Positions 51,022 through 59,390 of a stretch of 61,083 nt of DNA are shown in pieces. The translations under genes were made by a program, and so were the position numbers. How positions within the stretch are numbered: the first letter of the stretch is position 1; every line of letters begins with the position of its first letter. The notes under the pieces are model-generated. The model was given only the letters and a program-made list of their open reading frames with translations, made no database searches and was not told the DNA's origin. The DNA is taken from the NCBI GenBank assembly GCA_045648985.1, contig JAZROZ010000018.1, positions 1 through 61,083 of the forward strand. Direction: 5' to 3'. The stretch is from SIG437 sp045648985. Lineage in GTDB: Bacteria; Bacillota; Clostridia; UBA1381; UBA9506.

Positions 51022-52042
51022 CGGGCTTAATATCAATCTTCCAGCCTGTAAGTCTTGCGGCTAAGCGGGCATTTTGACCCTCTTTGCCGATTGCAAGTGA
51101 AAGCTGATGCGCAGGAACTATCACGTGAGCAGAATGTGTATCTTCGTCAACATCTACACTTACAACCTCAGATGGACTGAGCGCCTCGCTGATGAATTTT
51201 GCGGGGTCTTCAAAATATTTAACAACATCTATTTTTTCTCCGCCAAGTTCATCACAAACAATCTGCACTCTTGTTCCTTTAGGACCAACACATGAGCCAA
51301 CTGCATCAACATTTTCATCTGAGCTTACAACTGAAATCTTACTTCTTGAGCCTGGCTCACGTGCGATTGTCTTAATCTCAACAACACCTGATGAAATTTC
51401 AGGAACTTCCTGCTCGAAAAGCTTTTTAACGAGACCAGGATGTGTTCTTGAAAGAACAATCTGCGGATTGTTTGCAGACATCTTAACATCTGTTACGTAA
51501 AACTTCATTCTCATTCCTGCTTCATAGAACTCGCCAGCTAACTGCTCCTGAGTTGGAAGAATTGCCTCCGTGTCGTTATTTATCTGCACGACTGCATATT
51601 TTGTATCATTTCTTAAAATCACACCTGAAACGATAGCATTTTCACTGTCACGATACATATCGTAAAGGTTATCACGCTCAGCTTCTTTGATTCTCTGAAC
51701 AACAACCTGTTTTGCAGTTTGTGCTGCAATTCTGCCGAAATCCTTGGGGATTATTTTAAAATCTACAACATCTCCCACTTCATAGCGTTTATCCATATGT
51801 TGTGCTTCCGAAAGACCGATTTCTATGCGTGAATCTGTTACCTCTGAAACAACAGTTTTCTGCTGAATAACAGAAATCTCACCTGTTTGTCTGTCAATAG
51901 TAACTACAACACTTTGATAGTGGCCATAGTTCTTTTTGTAAGCAGCAACAAGTGCCTGCTCTAAAGTTTCAAGCAAAACTTCCTTTTTGATTTTCTTAGT
52001 CGCCGCTATTTCCTCTATGGCGGACATAAATTCCTGATTCAT
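51011..52042 (-). CDS. nusA: Transcription termination/antitermination factor NusA
   Basis: A 343-residue NusA. The N-terminal RNAP-binding domain (FMSAIEEIAATKKIKKEVLLETLEQALVAAYK), S1 domain (GDVVDFKIIPKDFGRIAAQTAKQVV), KH1 (FEQEVPEISSGVVEIKTIAREPGSRSKISV) and KH2 (VGPKGTRVQIVCDELGGEKIDVV, then AIGKEGQNARLAARLTGWKI) are complete; the C-terminal acidic repeats of Proteobacteria are absent, as in Firmicutes. GGAGG lies upstream of the ATG at 52042; the frame is open to 52057. Confidence 0.98.
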   Translation of the reverse strand: MNQEFMSAIEEIAATKKIKKEVLLETLEQALVAAYKKNYGHYQSVVVTIDRQTGEISVIQQKTVVSEVTDSRIEIGLSEAQHMDKRYEVGDVVDFKIIPKDFGRIAAQTAKQVVVQRIKEAERDNLYDMYRDSENAIVSGVILRNDTKYAVVQINNDTEAILPTQEQLAGEFYEAGMRMKFYVTDVKMSANNPQIVLSRTHPGLVKKLFEQEVPEISSGVVEIKTIAREPGSRSKISVVSSDENVDAVGSCVGPKGTRVQIVCDELGGEKIDVVKYFEDPAKFISEALSPSEVVSVDVDEDTHSAHVIVPAHQLSLAIGKEGQNARLAARLTGWKIDIKPDEQ

Positions 52043-52092
52043 GTCTTTGACCTCCAAAAAATTTCAATTTATTAAAAAATTATTATACTTAC

Positions 52093-52554
52093 TTAAAATA
52101 TTACAGCAAGACGAACACTTGCAACTTTGTCTAAGGGAATTTCTATTTTCTTTCCGTCAAGCGACAAAGTTACTGTGCCGTCAGCATATGCTAAAAGCGT
52201 TGCACAAAACTCTTTTTTGCCATCTACTGCGGCATAGAGCTTAACATCCACTTCACTGCCTAAAAATGCCAAAAAATCAGATTCTCTTTTTAGTTGTCTG
52301 TCAAGACCTGCCGAGCAAACTTCAAGCATATATGCTTCTTTTATCAAATCAAGCTCATCAAGCTTATCGGAAAGTACACGGCTTATAGCTTCGCAATCAT
52401 CAATCGCCACGCCGCCTTCTTTATCAACAAAAACTCTTAAATAATAATCTGAACCTTCTTTTTTATACTCTACATCCCACACGGAAAGTCCGCTGCTTTC
52501 TACTATGGGAAGTGCCAGGTCAAAAACCTGCTGCTCTGTTTTATTGTATGCCAT
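52093..52554 (-). CDS. rimP: Ribosome maturation factor RimP
   Basis: A 153-residue RimP, needed for 30S assembly. LALPIVESSGLSVWDVEYKKEG is the N-terminal alpha/beta domain; LRVFVDKEGGVAIDDCEAISRVLSDKLDELD and YMLEVCSAGLDRQLK are signature segments; the C-terminal SH3-like domain ends the chain. The frame extends to 52617, but GGAGG lies just ahead of the ATG at 52554 and the extension covers the leader hairpin. It is the first gene of the nusA-infB operon. Confidence 0.96.
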   Translation of the reverse strand: MAYNKTEQQVFDLALPIVESSGLSVWDVEYKKEGSDYYLRVFVDKEGGVAIDDCEAISRVLSDKLDELDLIKEAYMLEVCSAGLDRQLKRESDFLAFLGSEVDVKLYAAVDGKKEFCATLLAYADGTVTLSLDGKKIEIPLDKVASVRLAVIF

Positions 52555-52577
52555 ACCGTTCCTCCATAATATTGCAA

Positions 52578-52604
52578 AGAGAGTGGGATATTCGCCCACT
52601 CTCT
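52578..52604 (-). promoter_or_regulatory. Leader hairpin ahead of rimP-nusA-infB
   Basis: On the minus strand AGAGAGTGGG and CCCACTCTCT pair in a perfect 10-bp stem with loop CGAATAT, followed by TTGCAATATT. It lies between promoter and rimP and may be an attenuator; nusA operons are often autoregulated by NusA-dependent termination in the leader. The mechanism here is inferred. Confidence 0.6.
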
Positions 52605-52639
52605 CCATAAAAACCATATAACTAGAGATTTACAAATAT

Positions 52640-52668
52640 ATTATACCAAAATTTTTCCAAAAATGCAA
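52640..52668 (-). promoter_or_regulatory. Sigma-A promoter of the rimP-nusA-infB operon
   Basis: Minus-strand TTGCAT (52663-52668), 17-base spacer, TATAAT (52640-52645) with extended TGG just upstream of the -10. Confidence 0.8.
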
Positions 52669-52694
52669 GCTTTTTTTGAAAAAAAGCAAAAATA

Positions 52695-54038
52695 TTAACC
52701 AATTCTGTTTCCCATAAGCATTACTGCAATATTGAAATAGATAATCATTGAGCATGTATCCATTATCGTAGTGATTAAAGGCTGCGCCATAAGTGCAGGG
52801 TCAAGCTTTAATTTTTTAGCAAGCAACGGAAGCGAGCAGCCTAAAAGCTTTGACATTATTACTGTACAGATTAGCGCAAGTGATATGACGAGTGTAAGCT
52901 GTATGTCTTTATATGTCAAATAAATCCTTACACCGTTTACTATGGCAAGTGCTATTGATACAAGTGACGCTACTCTAAACTCTTTAAAAAACGCCTTAAA
53001 AAAATCAGATGTTTTAATTTCGTCAATCGCAATACCACGTATTATCAGTGATGCACTCTGTGAGCCACAGTTTCCGCCTGTGCTCATGAGCATCGGAATG
53101 AACGAAACCAAAAGCGGAACAGCCGAAAAAGCATCCTGATACCTTGTTAAAATTGCGCCTGTGATGCTTGCAGACAGCATCAAAAATACAAGCCAGACAA
53201 TTCTGTTTTTCGCATGAGAAAAAACTCCGGTTCTAAAATATGTGTTATCAGACGGCAACACCGCCGCCATTTTTTCAAAGTCCTCTGTTGTTTCTTCCTG
53301 CAAGACATCTACAGCGTCATCAATCGTTATGATACCGACAAGCTTATTTTCTGTATCGACAACAGGAAGAGCTAAAAAGTCATACTTATCAAACATTTTT
53401 GCCGCATCTTCTTTGTCGTCAAGCGTATTTATGGAAATAAAGTTTGTTTCCATAATATCGCGTATCATAGTTTCGCCCTCTGATAAAAGCATCGCCTTTA
53501 CAGACACTGTTCCAATCAGGGTTCTTGCATCGTCTAAAACATAGCAGATATAGATTGTTTCTTTATCAACACCGACACGTCTTATTTTTGCAAAGGCATC
53601 ACTTACGGTCATATGTTCTTTCAAATCTACAAACTCTACCGTCATAACACTTCCCGCGCTTCCCGACGGATAATGCAGAAGCTCATTTATAACGGCTCTG
53701 TCTTCAGGTGATGTATGGCTCAAAATTCGTTTTACCACATTTGCAGGCATCTCGTCAATCATACGCGCTGCGTCATCTGAATACATCTCATCCATAACTT
53801 CCTTTAGTTCTCTGTCAGTCATAGATGTTATCAAGCTCTCCTGAGTGTCAGGCTCCATATAAGAAAAGACATCAGCTGCCTTATCTTTTGACAAAAGACG
53901 ATATAGCCTTAAAAGCTCCTCACCGTCAAACTCATCTAAATGTGCAGAAATATCCTGAACATTACTATTTTCCATAAGCTCCCTGAGCTCACGAAAGCTT
54001 TTCTTCTCAAGCATTTCTTTAAGTGAAGTACTCTCCAT
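52695..54038 (-). CDS. mgtE: Magnesium transporter MgtE
   Basis: A 447-residue MgtE Mg2+ channel. The N domain (residues about 5-130) has superhelical repeats (MTDREL, IDEMPANVVKRIL), two CBS domains (residues about 133-255) follow, then a plug helix and five membrane helices with the pore signature STGGNCGSQSASLIIRGIA. Gating is by Mg2+ bound to the N/CBS domains. A GC-rich structured segment with a small ORF lies upstream at 54121-54210; no M-box-like sequence was recognised there. Confidence 0.97.
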   Translation of the reverse strand: MESTSLKEMLEKKSFRELRELMENSNVQDISAHLDEFDGEELLRLYRLLSKDKAADVFSYMEPDTQESLITSMTDRELKEVMDEMYSDDAARMIDEMPANVVKRILSHTSPEDRAVINELLHYPSGSAGSVMTVEFVDLKEHMTVSDAFAKIRRVGVDKETIYICYVLDDARTLIGTVSVKAMLLSEGETMIRDIMETNFISINTLDDKEDAAKMFDKYDFLALPVVDTENKLVGIITIDDAVDVLQEETTEDFEKMAAVLPSDNTYFRTGVFSHAKNRIVWLVFLMLSASITGAILTRYQDAFSAVPLLVSFIPMLMSTGGNCGSQSASLIIRGIAIDEIKTSDFFKAFFKEFRVASLVSIALAIVNGVRIYLTYKDIQLTLVISLALICTVIMSKLLGCSLPLLAKKLKLDPALMAQPLITTIMDTCSMIIYFNIAVMLMGNRIG

Positions 54039-54120
54039 TACGTCTTACCTCCTTATGTTTAGTATTTTCAGCAAGACATAAAATTACTAGCAAGCAAGCT
54101 ATTATTATATCATAAAGTTT

Positions 54121-54210
54121 CTAAAAGGCACAAAGAACAGACAGTTCTGGCTTCATGCCGTTTCGCCCGCCCGGCTCTGATTTTATGCCTCTCGTACTTC
54201 CACCGTCCAT
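54121..54210 (-). CDS. Small 29-residue ORF in a GC-rich structured leader upstream of mgtE
   Basis: Minus-strand ATG at 54210 with GGAGG nine bases upstream, ending at TAG (54121-54123). The peptide includes GIKSEPGGRNGMKPEL and has no signal sequence. The segment is distinctly richer in G+C than its surroundings and the RNA can form AGGCATAAA with TTTGTGCCT as an outer stem ending in TTTT, plus an AGAAC/GTTCT hairpin. A likely -10 (TATAAT after TGA) for mgtE follows it. It may be a leader peptide, a small RNA, or the end of a lost transposon-associated gene (TnpB 3' ends and their RNAs are similarly GC-rich). Function not known. Confidence 0.4.
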   Translation of the reverse strand: MDGGSTRGIKSEPGGRNGMKPELSVLCAF

Positions 54211-54306
54211 TCCTTTCCACCTCCGTAAATTTTTTAGTATTTTGATAACTTAATTATTTTATCACTAAAAGTTTAAAATGTCAATCAATATAAAATTCTG
54301 GAATAA

Positions 54307-55635
54307 TTAGTATTTATATCTTTTCCTGTATTTTAAAATAAGTCCTATCGCTACGATTGCAGATACTATCTCTGCAGCAATAATAGAATACCACACACCC
54401 TCTAACCCCCAGATTAAAGGCATAATAATGATGGCAAGTGCCTGAAATACAAGTGTACGCAAAAATGAGATAACCGCTGACACTACACCATTATTTAAAG
54501 CAGTAAAGAATGCTGAACCGAATATGCCAAATCCACAAAAGAAAAACGAAACGGCATATAACTTAAATGCGTGTGTCGTCAAGTCCAAAAGCTCTGTATC
54601 ATATCCTACAAATATTTTTGACAATGGCAGAGACAACAAAATACCAGACAGGCTCAGCATAAGACCTGCCATAAAAACAAAGGTCATGCTTTTTTTAAAT
54701 ACATTTTTGAGTTCCTTATGATTTTCCGCACCCTGATTATATCCGATAATTGGTGTTACACCTATAGAATATCCAATAAAAATAGCTACAAACATAAATG
54801 CGGCATACATCACGACTCCATATGCTGCGACACCGTTTTCACCTGCATATTTTATCAACTGAAAGTTATAAAGTACCGAAACAAAAGACATAGAAATATT
54901 TGTCACAAACTCCGATGAACCATTGGTCGATGCCTGCAAAAGTGATTTTATATCAAACTTTGTTTTCACAAGCCCTAGTGCACTATTGTTTTTCCTTATG
55001 AAGTATACAAGTGGAATAAAACCGCCTACGAACTGACTTATTGCAGTAGCAGCTGCCGCACCTAAAATCCCCCACTTAAAAACAATCATAAACAGGGCAT
55101 CAAGTATCATATTTGTCACACCTGCCAATACTGTGACAATTAATCCCAGGTTTGGTTTTTCAGCGGCAACAAGAAAGCTTTGAAACATATTCTGAAGCAT
55201 AAAAAATGGCAGGGCAAGCAAAACTATTTTAGCATAAACTGCGCATAAATCTAAAAGCTCTCCTTCTGCGCCTATCGTAACCGCTATCGGTTTTATAAAA
55301 ACAATCCCTAAAAGAGCAAAAATTGTACCCAGTCCCAGACCTACATAAACTAATAGCGAAAAAATTTCATTTGCTTTCTGCCTTTTGTCCTCACCAAGAG
55401 TTTTTGCAACCAGAGCGCTTCCGCCTGTACCAAGCATAAATCCGAAAGCTCCTAAAATCATTAATACAGGCATAATCAAGTTTACTGCTGCAAACGGTGT
55501 TTTTCCGACAAAATTAGAAACAAAAAAGCCGTCCACCACACCATAGATTGATGTAAATATCATCATCACTATAGATGGAAGCACGAAACGAAAAAGCTTT
55601 TTTAAATCAAAATGATCTGATAATTGAATATTCAT
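54307..55635 (-). CDS. MATE family efflux transporter
   Basis: A 442-residue MATE transporter with twelve predicted membrane helices in two similar halves. FRFVLPSIVMMIFTSIYGVVDGFFVSNFVG at the start and FGFMLGTGGSALVAKTLGE, then IGYNQGAENHKELKN in the second half, are typical of the DinF/NorM-like family. Export of drugs or metabolites is driven by Na+ or H+; in view of the Na+ pump encoded at 8.8-12.2 kb, Na+ coupling is plausible but not shown. Confidence 0.94.
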   Translation of the reverse strand: MNIQLSDHFDLKKLFRFVLPSIVMMIFTSIYGVVDGFFVSNFVGKTPFAAVNLIMPVLMILGAFGFMLGTGGSALVAKTLGEDKRQKANEIFSLLVYVGLGLGTIFALLGIVFIKPIAVTIGAEGELLDLCAVYAKIVLLALPFFMLQNMFQSFLVAAEKPNLGLIVTVLAGVTNMILDALFMIVFKWGILGAAAATAISQFVGGFIPLVYFIRKNNSALGLVKTKFDIKSLLQASTNGSSEFVTNISMSFVSVLYNFQLIKYAGENGVAAYGVVMYAAFMFVAIFIGYSIGVTPIIGYNQGAENHKELKNVFKKSMTFVFMAGLMLSLSGILLSLPLSKIFVGYDTELLDLTTHAFKLYAVSFFFCGFGIFGSAFFTALNNGVVSAVISFLRTLVFQALAIIIMPLIWGLEGVWYSIIAAEIVSAIVAIGLILKYRKRYKY

Positions 55636-55678
55636 TATTTTTTACCCCATATCCGAAAGAGACTAAACAATAGTAAAA

Positions 55679-55703
55679 AGCGACCTGCTATCAGCAAGTC
55701 GCT
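55679..55703 (-). terminator. Terminator of the tRNA-Leu gene
   Basis: Minus-strand AGCGACTTGC and GCAGGTCGCT pair (one mismatch) around TGATA, followed by TTTTTACT. Confidence 0.85.
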
Positions 55704-55706
55704 TTC

Positions 55707-55794
55707 TGGTGCTCGAAACCGGAATCGAACCGGTACGGGATTTGGTCCCACGGGATTTTAAGTCCCGGGCGTCTGCCAGTTCCGCCACTCGAGC
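55707..55794 (-). tRNA. tRNA-Leu (anticodon UAA)
   Basis: On the minus strand the 5' arm GCTCGAG pairs with TTCGAGC, followed by A and an encoded CCA. The anticodon loop reads CTTAAAA with anticodon TAA and stem GGGA/TCCC; a long variable arm (about 14 bases, GTGGGACCAAATCCCG region) and a GGTTCGATTCC T-loop mark a class II leucine tRNA. It has its own terminator. It sits between the MATE exporter and the variable region that follows. Confidence 0.95.
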
Positions 55795-55884
55795 TTACCA
55801 AGATATGATAGCACACTTTTTTTGCGTTGTCAATACTTTTTTTAGAATATTTTTTAATTTTTCAAACCAGTTATATTTTTACTA

Positions 55885-55913
55885 TTGCCTTTCTTTCATA
55901 ATCGTGATAAAAT
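55885..55913 (+). promoter_or_regulatory. Sigma-A promoter of the GT39-like gene
   Basis: TTGCCT (55885-55890), 17-base spacer, TAAAAT (55908-55913) with TGA upstream (extended -10); the ATG at 55950 follows AAAGGAG. Confidence 0.65.
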
Positions 55914-55949
55914 AGTGATGTATATTTTTTAAAAAAGGAGATACAGCAG

Positions 55950-57692
55950 ATGATAAATATAATCCTGATTATAATCTTCTCGCTCTTTTGCTTTATTACT
56001 TTCAATTTTTTACAAAAAGCAAAAAATGAAGAGAAATTAAAGGAAGCTCAAAAAAAGAAACAATCAAAAATCAAAAAGAAAAATAAAGCTTCTGTGCCCA
56101 AGGTAGCAGAGCCTGAGCAGGAACAAAAGGAAGACCTTATATTAAAGTATTATAAAGCACTTATCGTTTTGGTACTGATAATCGGAGTTTTAGTAAGAGG
56201 TGTTCTTTTCTGGCAATATCCTCTAGGTATCAATCAGGATGAAGCTTCTGTTGTTTATGATACATATGCAGACTTAGAATATGGCTTTGACAGAAACGGT
56301 GATCACAACCCTGTTTACTCTGTTGCCTGGGGAAGCGGTCACAGCTCATTATATATCACTTTTTCAAAGCCTTTTATTGCTCTTTTTGGACTTAATATGT
56401 TTACTGCAAGAATTGTAAATGTTTTATTTTCCTGTATTGCTTTATTTGCGTTTTATGGCATTTTGAAACGTCTGCTTTCAAAAAAAGGTGCTCTTTTAGG
56501 CACGCTTATTTTTGCAGTTTGTCCGTGGCATATCATGATGGCACGTTGGGCACTGGAGTGTAACCTTTTCCCAAATGTATTTATTTTAGCAACATATTTT
56601 TTGGTACGTGGCTTTGAAAATCAAAAATTCTATATACCATCCTTATTTGTCTATGCACTTTCACTTTATGCATACGGAACATCTTATATGATTGTGCCTG
56701 TGTTTGTTGTAATCATGGCTATATATCTTTTAATGCACAAAAAAATCACAGTAAAAATGCTCGTTTTATGTGCAGGTGTATTTATTGTGACGGCAATTCC
56801 AATAATGCTTTTTATGGCAGTAAATATGCTTGGTGCACCTGAAATGGATTTCGGCTTTATGTCAGTTCCGAAGCTGATAAGCGGAAGATATAACACAACC
56901 GTTACTGTTTTATCGGGTAACTTTTTTCAGAACGTTTTTGCAAATCTAAAGGCTTTCTTTAAAATTATATTTACACAAAATGACGGGCTTCCCTGGAACG
57001 CGATAAAACCTTATGGCACGATATATATGTTCTCAATCCCGTTTATGCTCACAGGCTTTATCTGTGTGATTGCAGACGTTATTAAAAAGAAAAAATCATT
57101 TAATCCCAATGTTTTAGTAATTGCGATGATAGTTTCAATGTTCGTTCTTGCAATATTAAGCGACTTAAACATCAATCGTGCAAACTTCCCTATGGTTGTC
57201 ATAACTATACTAACAATTTACGGAGCATATTTTGTACTGTCTAAAGTGAGATATTTCATAATCCCTACAGTTTTGGTTTATTTAATAGCTTTCGGTGCAT
57301 TTACAACTTACTATTTTACCGACTACCAAAATGAGATTGGCTGGTATTTCTCACACGGCTTTGGAGATGCAATTAAATATGCTAACGAAGCCGTTGACGG
57401 AAACATCTATATGACAAGCTCAGTTAACGCACCGTATATAAAGGCAATGTTCTACTTAAAAACAGACCCTAAGGTATTTATTGATACTGTTGACTATCCA
57501 CAGCCTGACTCGCAGTGCAGACACGTAAACTCGTTTGACAGATACTACACAGGCATCCCTACTCCGCTTCCTCAAGGCGATGATAATGCATATATCTTCT
57601 CAAGCGGCGAATATAGAGATAGAATTGACTTTAACAAAGACGATTACGAAACAACAATTTTTGGACACTATACTGTAGCAATTAAAAAATAA
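55950..57692 (+). CDS. Glycosyltransferase family 39-like multi-pass membrane protein
   Basis: A 580-residue protein with an N-terminal membrane helix (residues 2-22), a Lys/Glu-rich cytoplasmic stretch (residues 25-65), then about eleven membrane helices. In the first large extracellular loop PLGINQDEASVVYDTYA carries the DE pair of PMT/ArnT-like GT-C enzymes, and SGHSSLYITFSKPFIALFG follows. The enzyme probably moves a sugar from a polyprenyl-phosphate donor to a surface polymer or protein. The donor and acceptor are unknown. It stands alone, between tRNA-Leu and the creatininase-like cluster. Confidence 0.82.
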   Translation: MINIILIIIFSLFCFITFNFLQKAKNEEKLKEAQKKKQSKIKKKNKASVPKVAEPEQEQKEDLILKYYKALIVLVLIIGVLVRGVLFWQYPLGINQDEASVVYDTYADLEYGFDRNGDHNPVYSVAWGSGHSSLYITFSKPFIALFGLNMFTARIVNVLFSCIALFAFYGILKRLLSKKGALLGTLIFAVCPWHIMMARWALECNLFPNVFILATYFLVRGFENQKFYIPSLFVYALSLYAYGTSYMIVPVFVVIMAIYLLMHKKITVKMLVLCAGVFIVTAIPIMLFMAVNMLGAPEMDFGFMSVPKLISGRYNTTVTVLSGNFFQNVFANLKAFFKIIFTQNDGLPWNAIKPYGTIYMFSIPFMLTGFICVIADVIKKKKSFNPNVLVIAMIVSMFVLAILSDLNINRANFPMVVITILTIYGAYFVLSKVRYFIIPTVLVYLIAFGAFTTYYFTDYQNEIGWYFSHGFGDAIKYANEAVDGNIYMTSSVNAPYIKAMFYLKTDPKVFIDTVDYPQPDSQCRHVNSFDRYYTGIPTPLPQGDDNAYIFSSGEYRDRIDFNKDDYETTIFGHYTVAIKK

Positions 57693-57710
57693 GAAGATTT
57701 TAAATTGCTC

Positions 57711-57738
57711 TTGACTTTATTTTTATTTATAATATAAT
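57711..57738 (+). promoter_or_regulatory. Promoter of the M24/ASRT/creatininase cluster
   Basis: TTGACT (57711-57716), 16-base spacer, TATAAT (57733-57738). The ATG at 57785 is 46 bases downstream after AAGGA. Confidence 0.7.
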
Positions 57739-57784
57739 TATATATATTAGTAAAATAATTATTATTCTTAAGGAAGATATACTA

Positions 57785-58957
57785 ATGGGAAGAATTTGTA
57801 TTCCTGATTATGAATATCAGGAAAGAATTAAAAGAGCGGCAAAATTAGTTGCTGACAGAGGTTTAGACGTTATGGTCGTTTCAAGTACTGAATCTGACTA
57901 CGCTAATGCAAGATATTTCAGCGGTTTCTAGCCGCTTTTCGAACGTGCCGGTGTTGCTATTTCTGCAACAGGTGAAGCAGCATTAATGGTTGGTCCTGAA
58001 TGTATCATTTTTGCTAAAGACGTTGGCAAAATTGAAAAGGTTTTCTGCTTAAGAGAATTCAGAGAATCAGCCGACCCTGCATACCCGGAACTCAAAGCGA
58101 GCACATTTAATGATGTGTTTAAGGCTATCGGCGTTACAGGTAAAAACATCAAAATCGGTTTAGGAAGCTACGTTGAATGTACTCTCCCGATTTATGAAGG
58201 TTTAAAAGAAAGCTATCCAGAAGCTGAAATCGTTAAATGTAACGATATTATGGTTGAACTCCGTCAGATTAAATCTGCAAACGAGCTTGCTTGTATTCAG
58301 GAAGGCTTCAGAATCGTTGACCTTGCTACAGACGAAGTTATCCGTAATTTAAAACCTGGTGTTACAGAACTCCAGATGGTGGGTATTGCTCAGAAAGTTA
58401 TTTACGAAGAAGGCGCAGAATATGAGGGTCTTCCAATGTATGTATTCAGCGAAAAATCAACAAGCCATGCTATCAGCCGTTCAGGTTACAGAACAATTAA
58501 CAAAGGTGATATTGTTCAGCTTAACTTGTCAGCTAAAATTGATGGTTATTCACCTGCTATCGGCTTACCTGTTGTTATGGGTAAACTTGAAGGTGAAAGA
58601 AGAAAGGTTGTAGAATTTGCTAAAGAAGCTCACGACTGGACAATCGAGCAGTTAAAAGCTGGCAAAATGGCATCAGACGTTGCTAAAGGCTTCTATGATT
58701 TATACGTTCAGAACGGTTATAAAGACAACTTCGTATATGGTCCTTGTCATGGTACAGGTATGATCGAAGTTGAAGCTCTGTGGATGGAAACAACATCAGA
58801 CTATCTGCTCCAGGAAAATATGACATTCCAGGTTGATACATTCATCATGGGCGACGGTTTTGGCTGCAGATGGGAAATCGGTGCTGCTATTACTAAAGAT
58901 GGCTGTCACAAGATGACAGATTATCTCAAGAAAGGAATAATCGAACTTGAATTCTAA
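57785..58957 (+). pseudogene. Creatinase-like M24 protein interrupted by one in-frame TAG
   Basis: One continuous 390-codon frame, broken only at codon 49 by TAG (57929-57931) in RYFSGF-stop-PLFERAG, where a TGG tryptophan would be expected. After it the frame is open to the stop. The N-terminal domain is creatinase/prolidase-like; the C-terminal pita-bread domain (full-length numbering) keeps a histidine at H228 and H322 and E364 but has N247, A258 and D351 where M24 peptidases bind metal. Loss of the metal ligands is a feature of creatinase, which acts with histidine. A glutamate that in creatinase contacts the guanidinium group (about E262) is not seen, so the substrate may differ. Start codon follows AAGGA. 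Re-initiation at 57986 could give a C-terminal fragment. Confidence 0.75.
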
Positions 58958-59321
58958 TGCTATCGGTAAAAAAATCTGGATATTCCCTGATTTAGAAATG
59001 CCGCCTGCCGGCACAAGCGAGCTTAAAGCTCACGAATCTATCATCATTTTAAACACAGGTGATAAGCCTGCTAATGTTAAAATGACACTTTATTTTGATG
59101 ACAAAGACCCAATCGCAGATATTGATTGTACAGTTGAGGCTAAGAGAGTTAGATGTCTAAGAACAAACAATCCTGCAGATTTTGGGGGCTTAGACATCGA
59201 ACAGGAAAAACAGTATGCTATTATGCTTGAAAGTGATATCCCTGTTGTTGCTCAGTATGGAAGATTAGAGACAAGACAGGCAAATGCAGCTTTCTACACA
59301 GTAATGGGATACGCTGAATAG
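58947..59321 (+). CDS. ASRT (Anabaena sensory rhodopsin transducer)-like protein
   Basis: A 124-residue protein of the sensory-rhodopsin transducer family (Pfam ASRT), a beta-sandwich fold. GKKIWIFPDLEMPP opens the domain, KAHESIIILNTGDKPANVKMTLYF and the final VAQYGRLETRQANAAFYTVMGY close it. No rhodopsin is encoded in this window; in Firmicutes such proteins occur with metabolic genes and are thought to bind a small ligand such as a sugar. It starts with TTG, AAAGGA being 10 bases upstream, and overlaps the M24 gene end by 11 bases, so the cluster is tightly coupled. The TTG start is the only plausible one. Confidence 0.85.
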   Translation: MNSNAIGKKIWIFPDLEMPPAGTSELKAHESIIILNTGDKPANVKMTLYFDDKDPIADIDCTVEAKRVRCLRTNNPADFGGLDIEQEKQYAIMLESDIPVVAQYGRLETRQANAAFYTVMGYAE

Positions 59322-59332
59322 TTTACATATCA

Positions 59333-59354
59333 GGGCGGGCTTTTATGCCCGCCC
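59333..59354 (+). promoter_or_regulatory. GC-rich intraoperonic hairpin before the creatininase-like gene
   Basis: GGGCGGGC (59333-59340) and GCCCGCCC (59347-59354) form a perfect 8-bp stem with loop TTTTAT. It is followed by ATAACTATATTTTAA, not a full T run, so it probably stabilises or attenuates the transcript between the ASRT-like and creatininase-like genes. Confidence 0.65.
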
Positions 59355-59390
59355 ATAACTATATTTTAATACATAAAGGAGAAATACAAA

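Noticed and set aside
54039..54306. M-box or manganese riboswitch upstream of mgtE
   Set aside because: The conserved sequence blocks I know for these riboswitches are not present; the structured segment is something else.
57929..57931. TAG read as pyrrolysine
   Set aside because: Neighbouring genes use TAG as their normal stop, the expected residue is Trp (one base change), and no Pyl genes are in view. Kept only as a test under findings.
58947..59321. Light-sensing role for the ASRT-like gene
   Set aside because: No rhodopsin gene is in the window and the neighbours are hydrolases.
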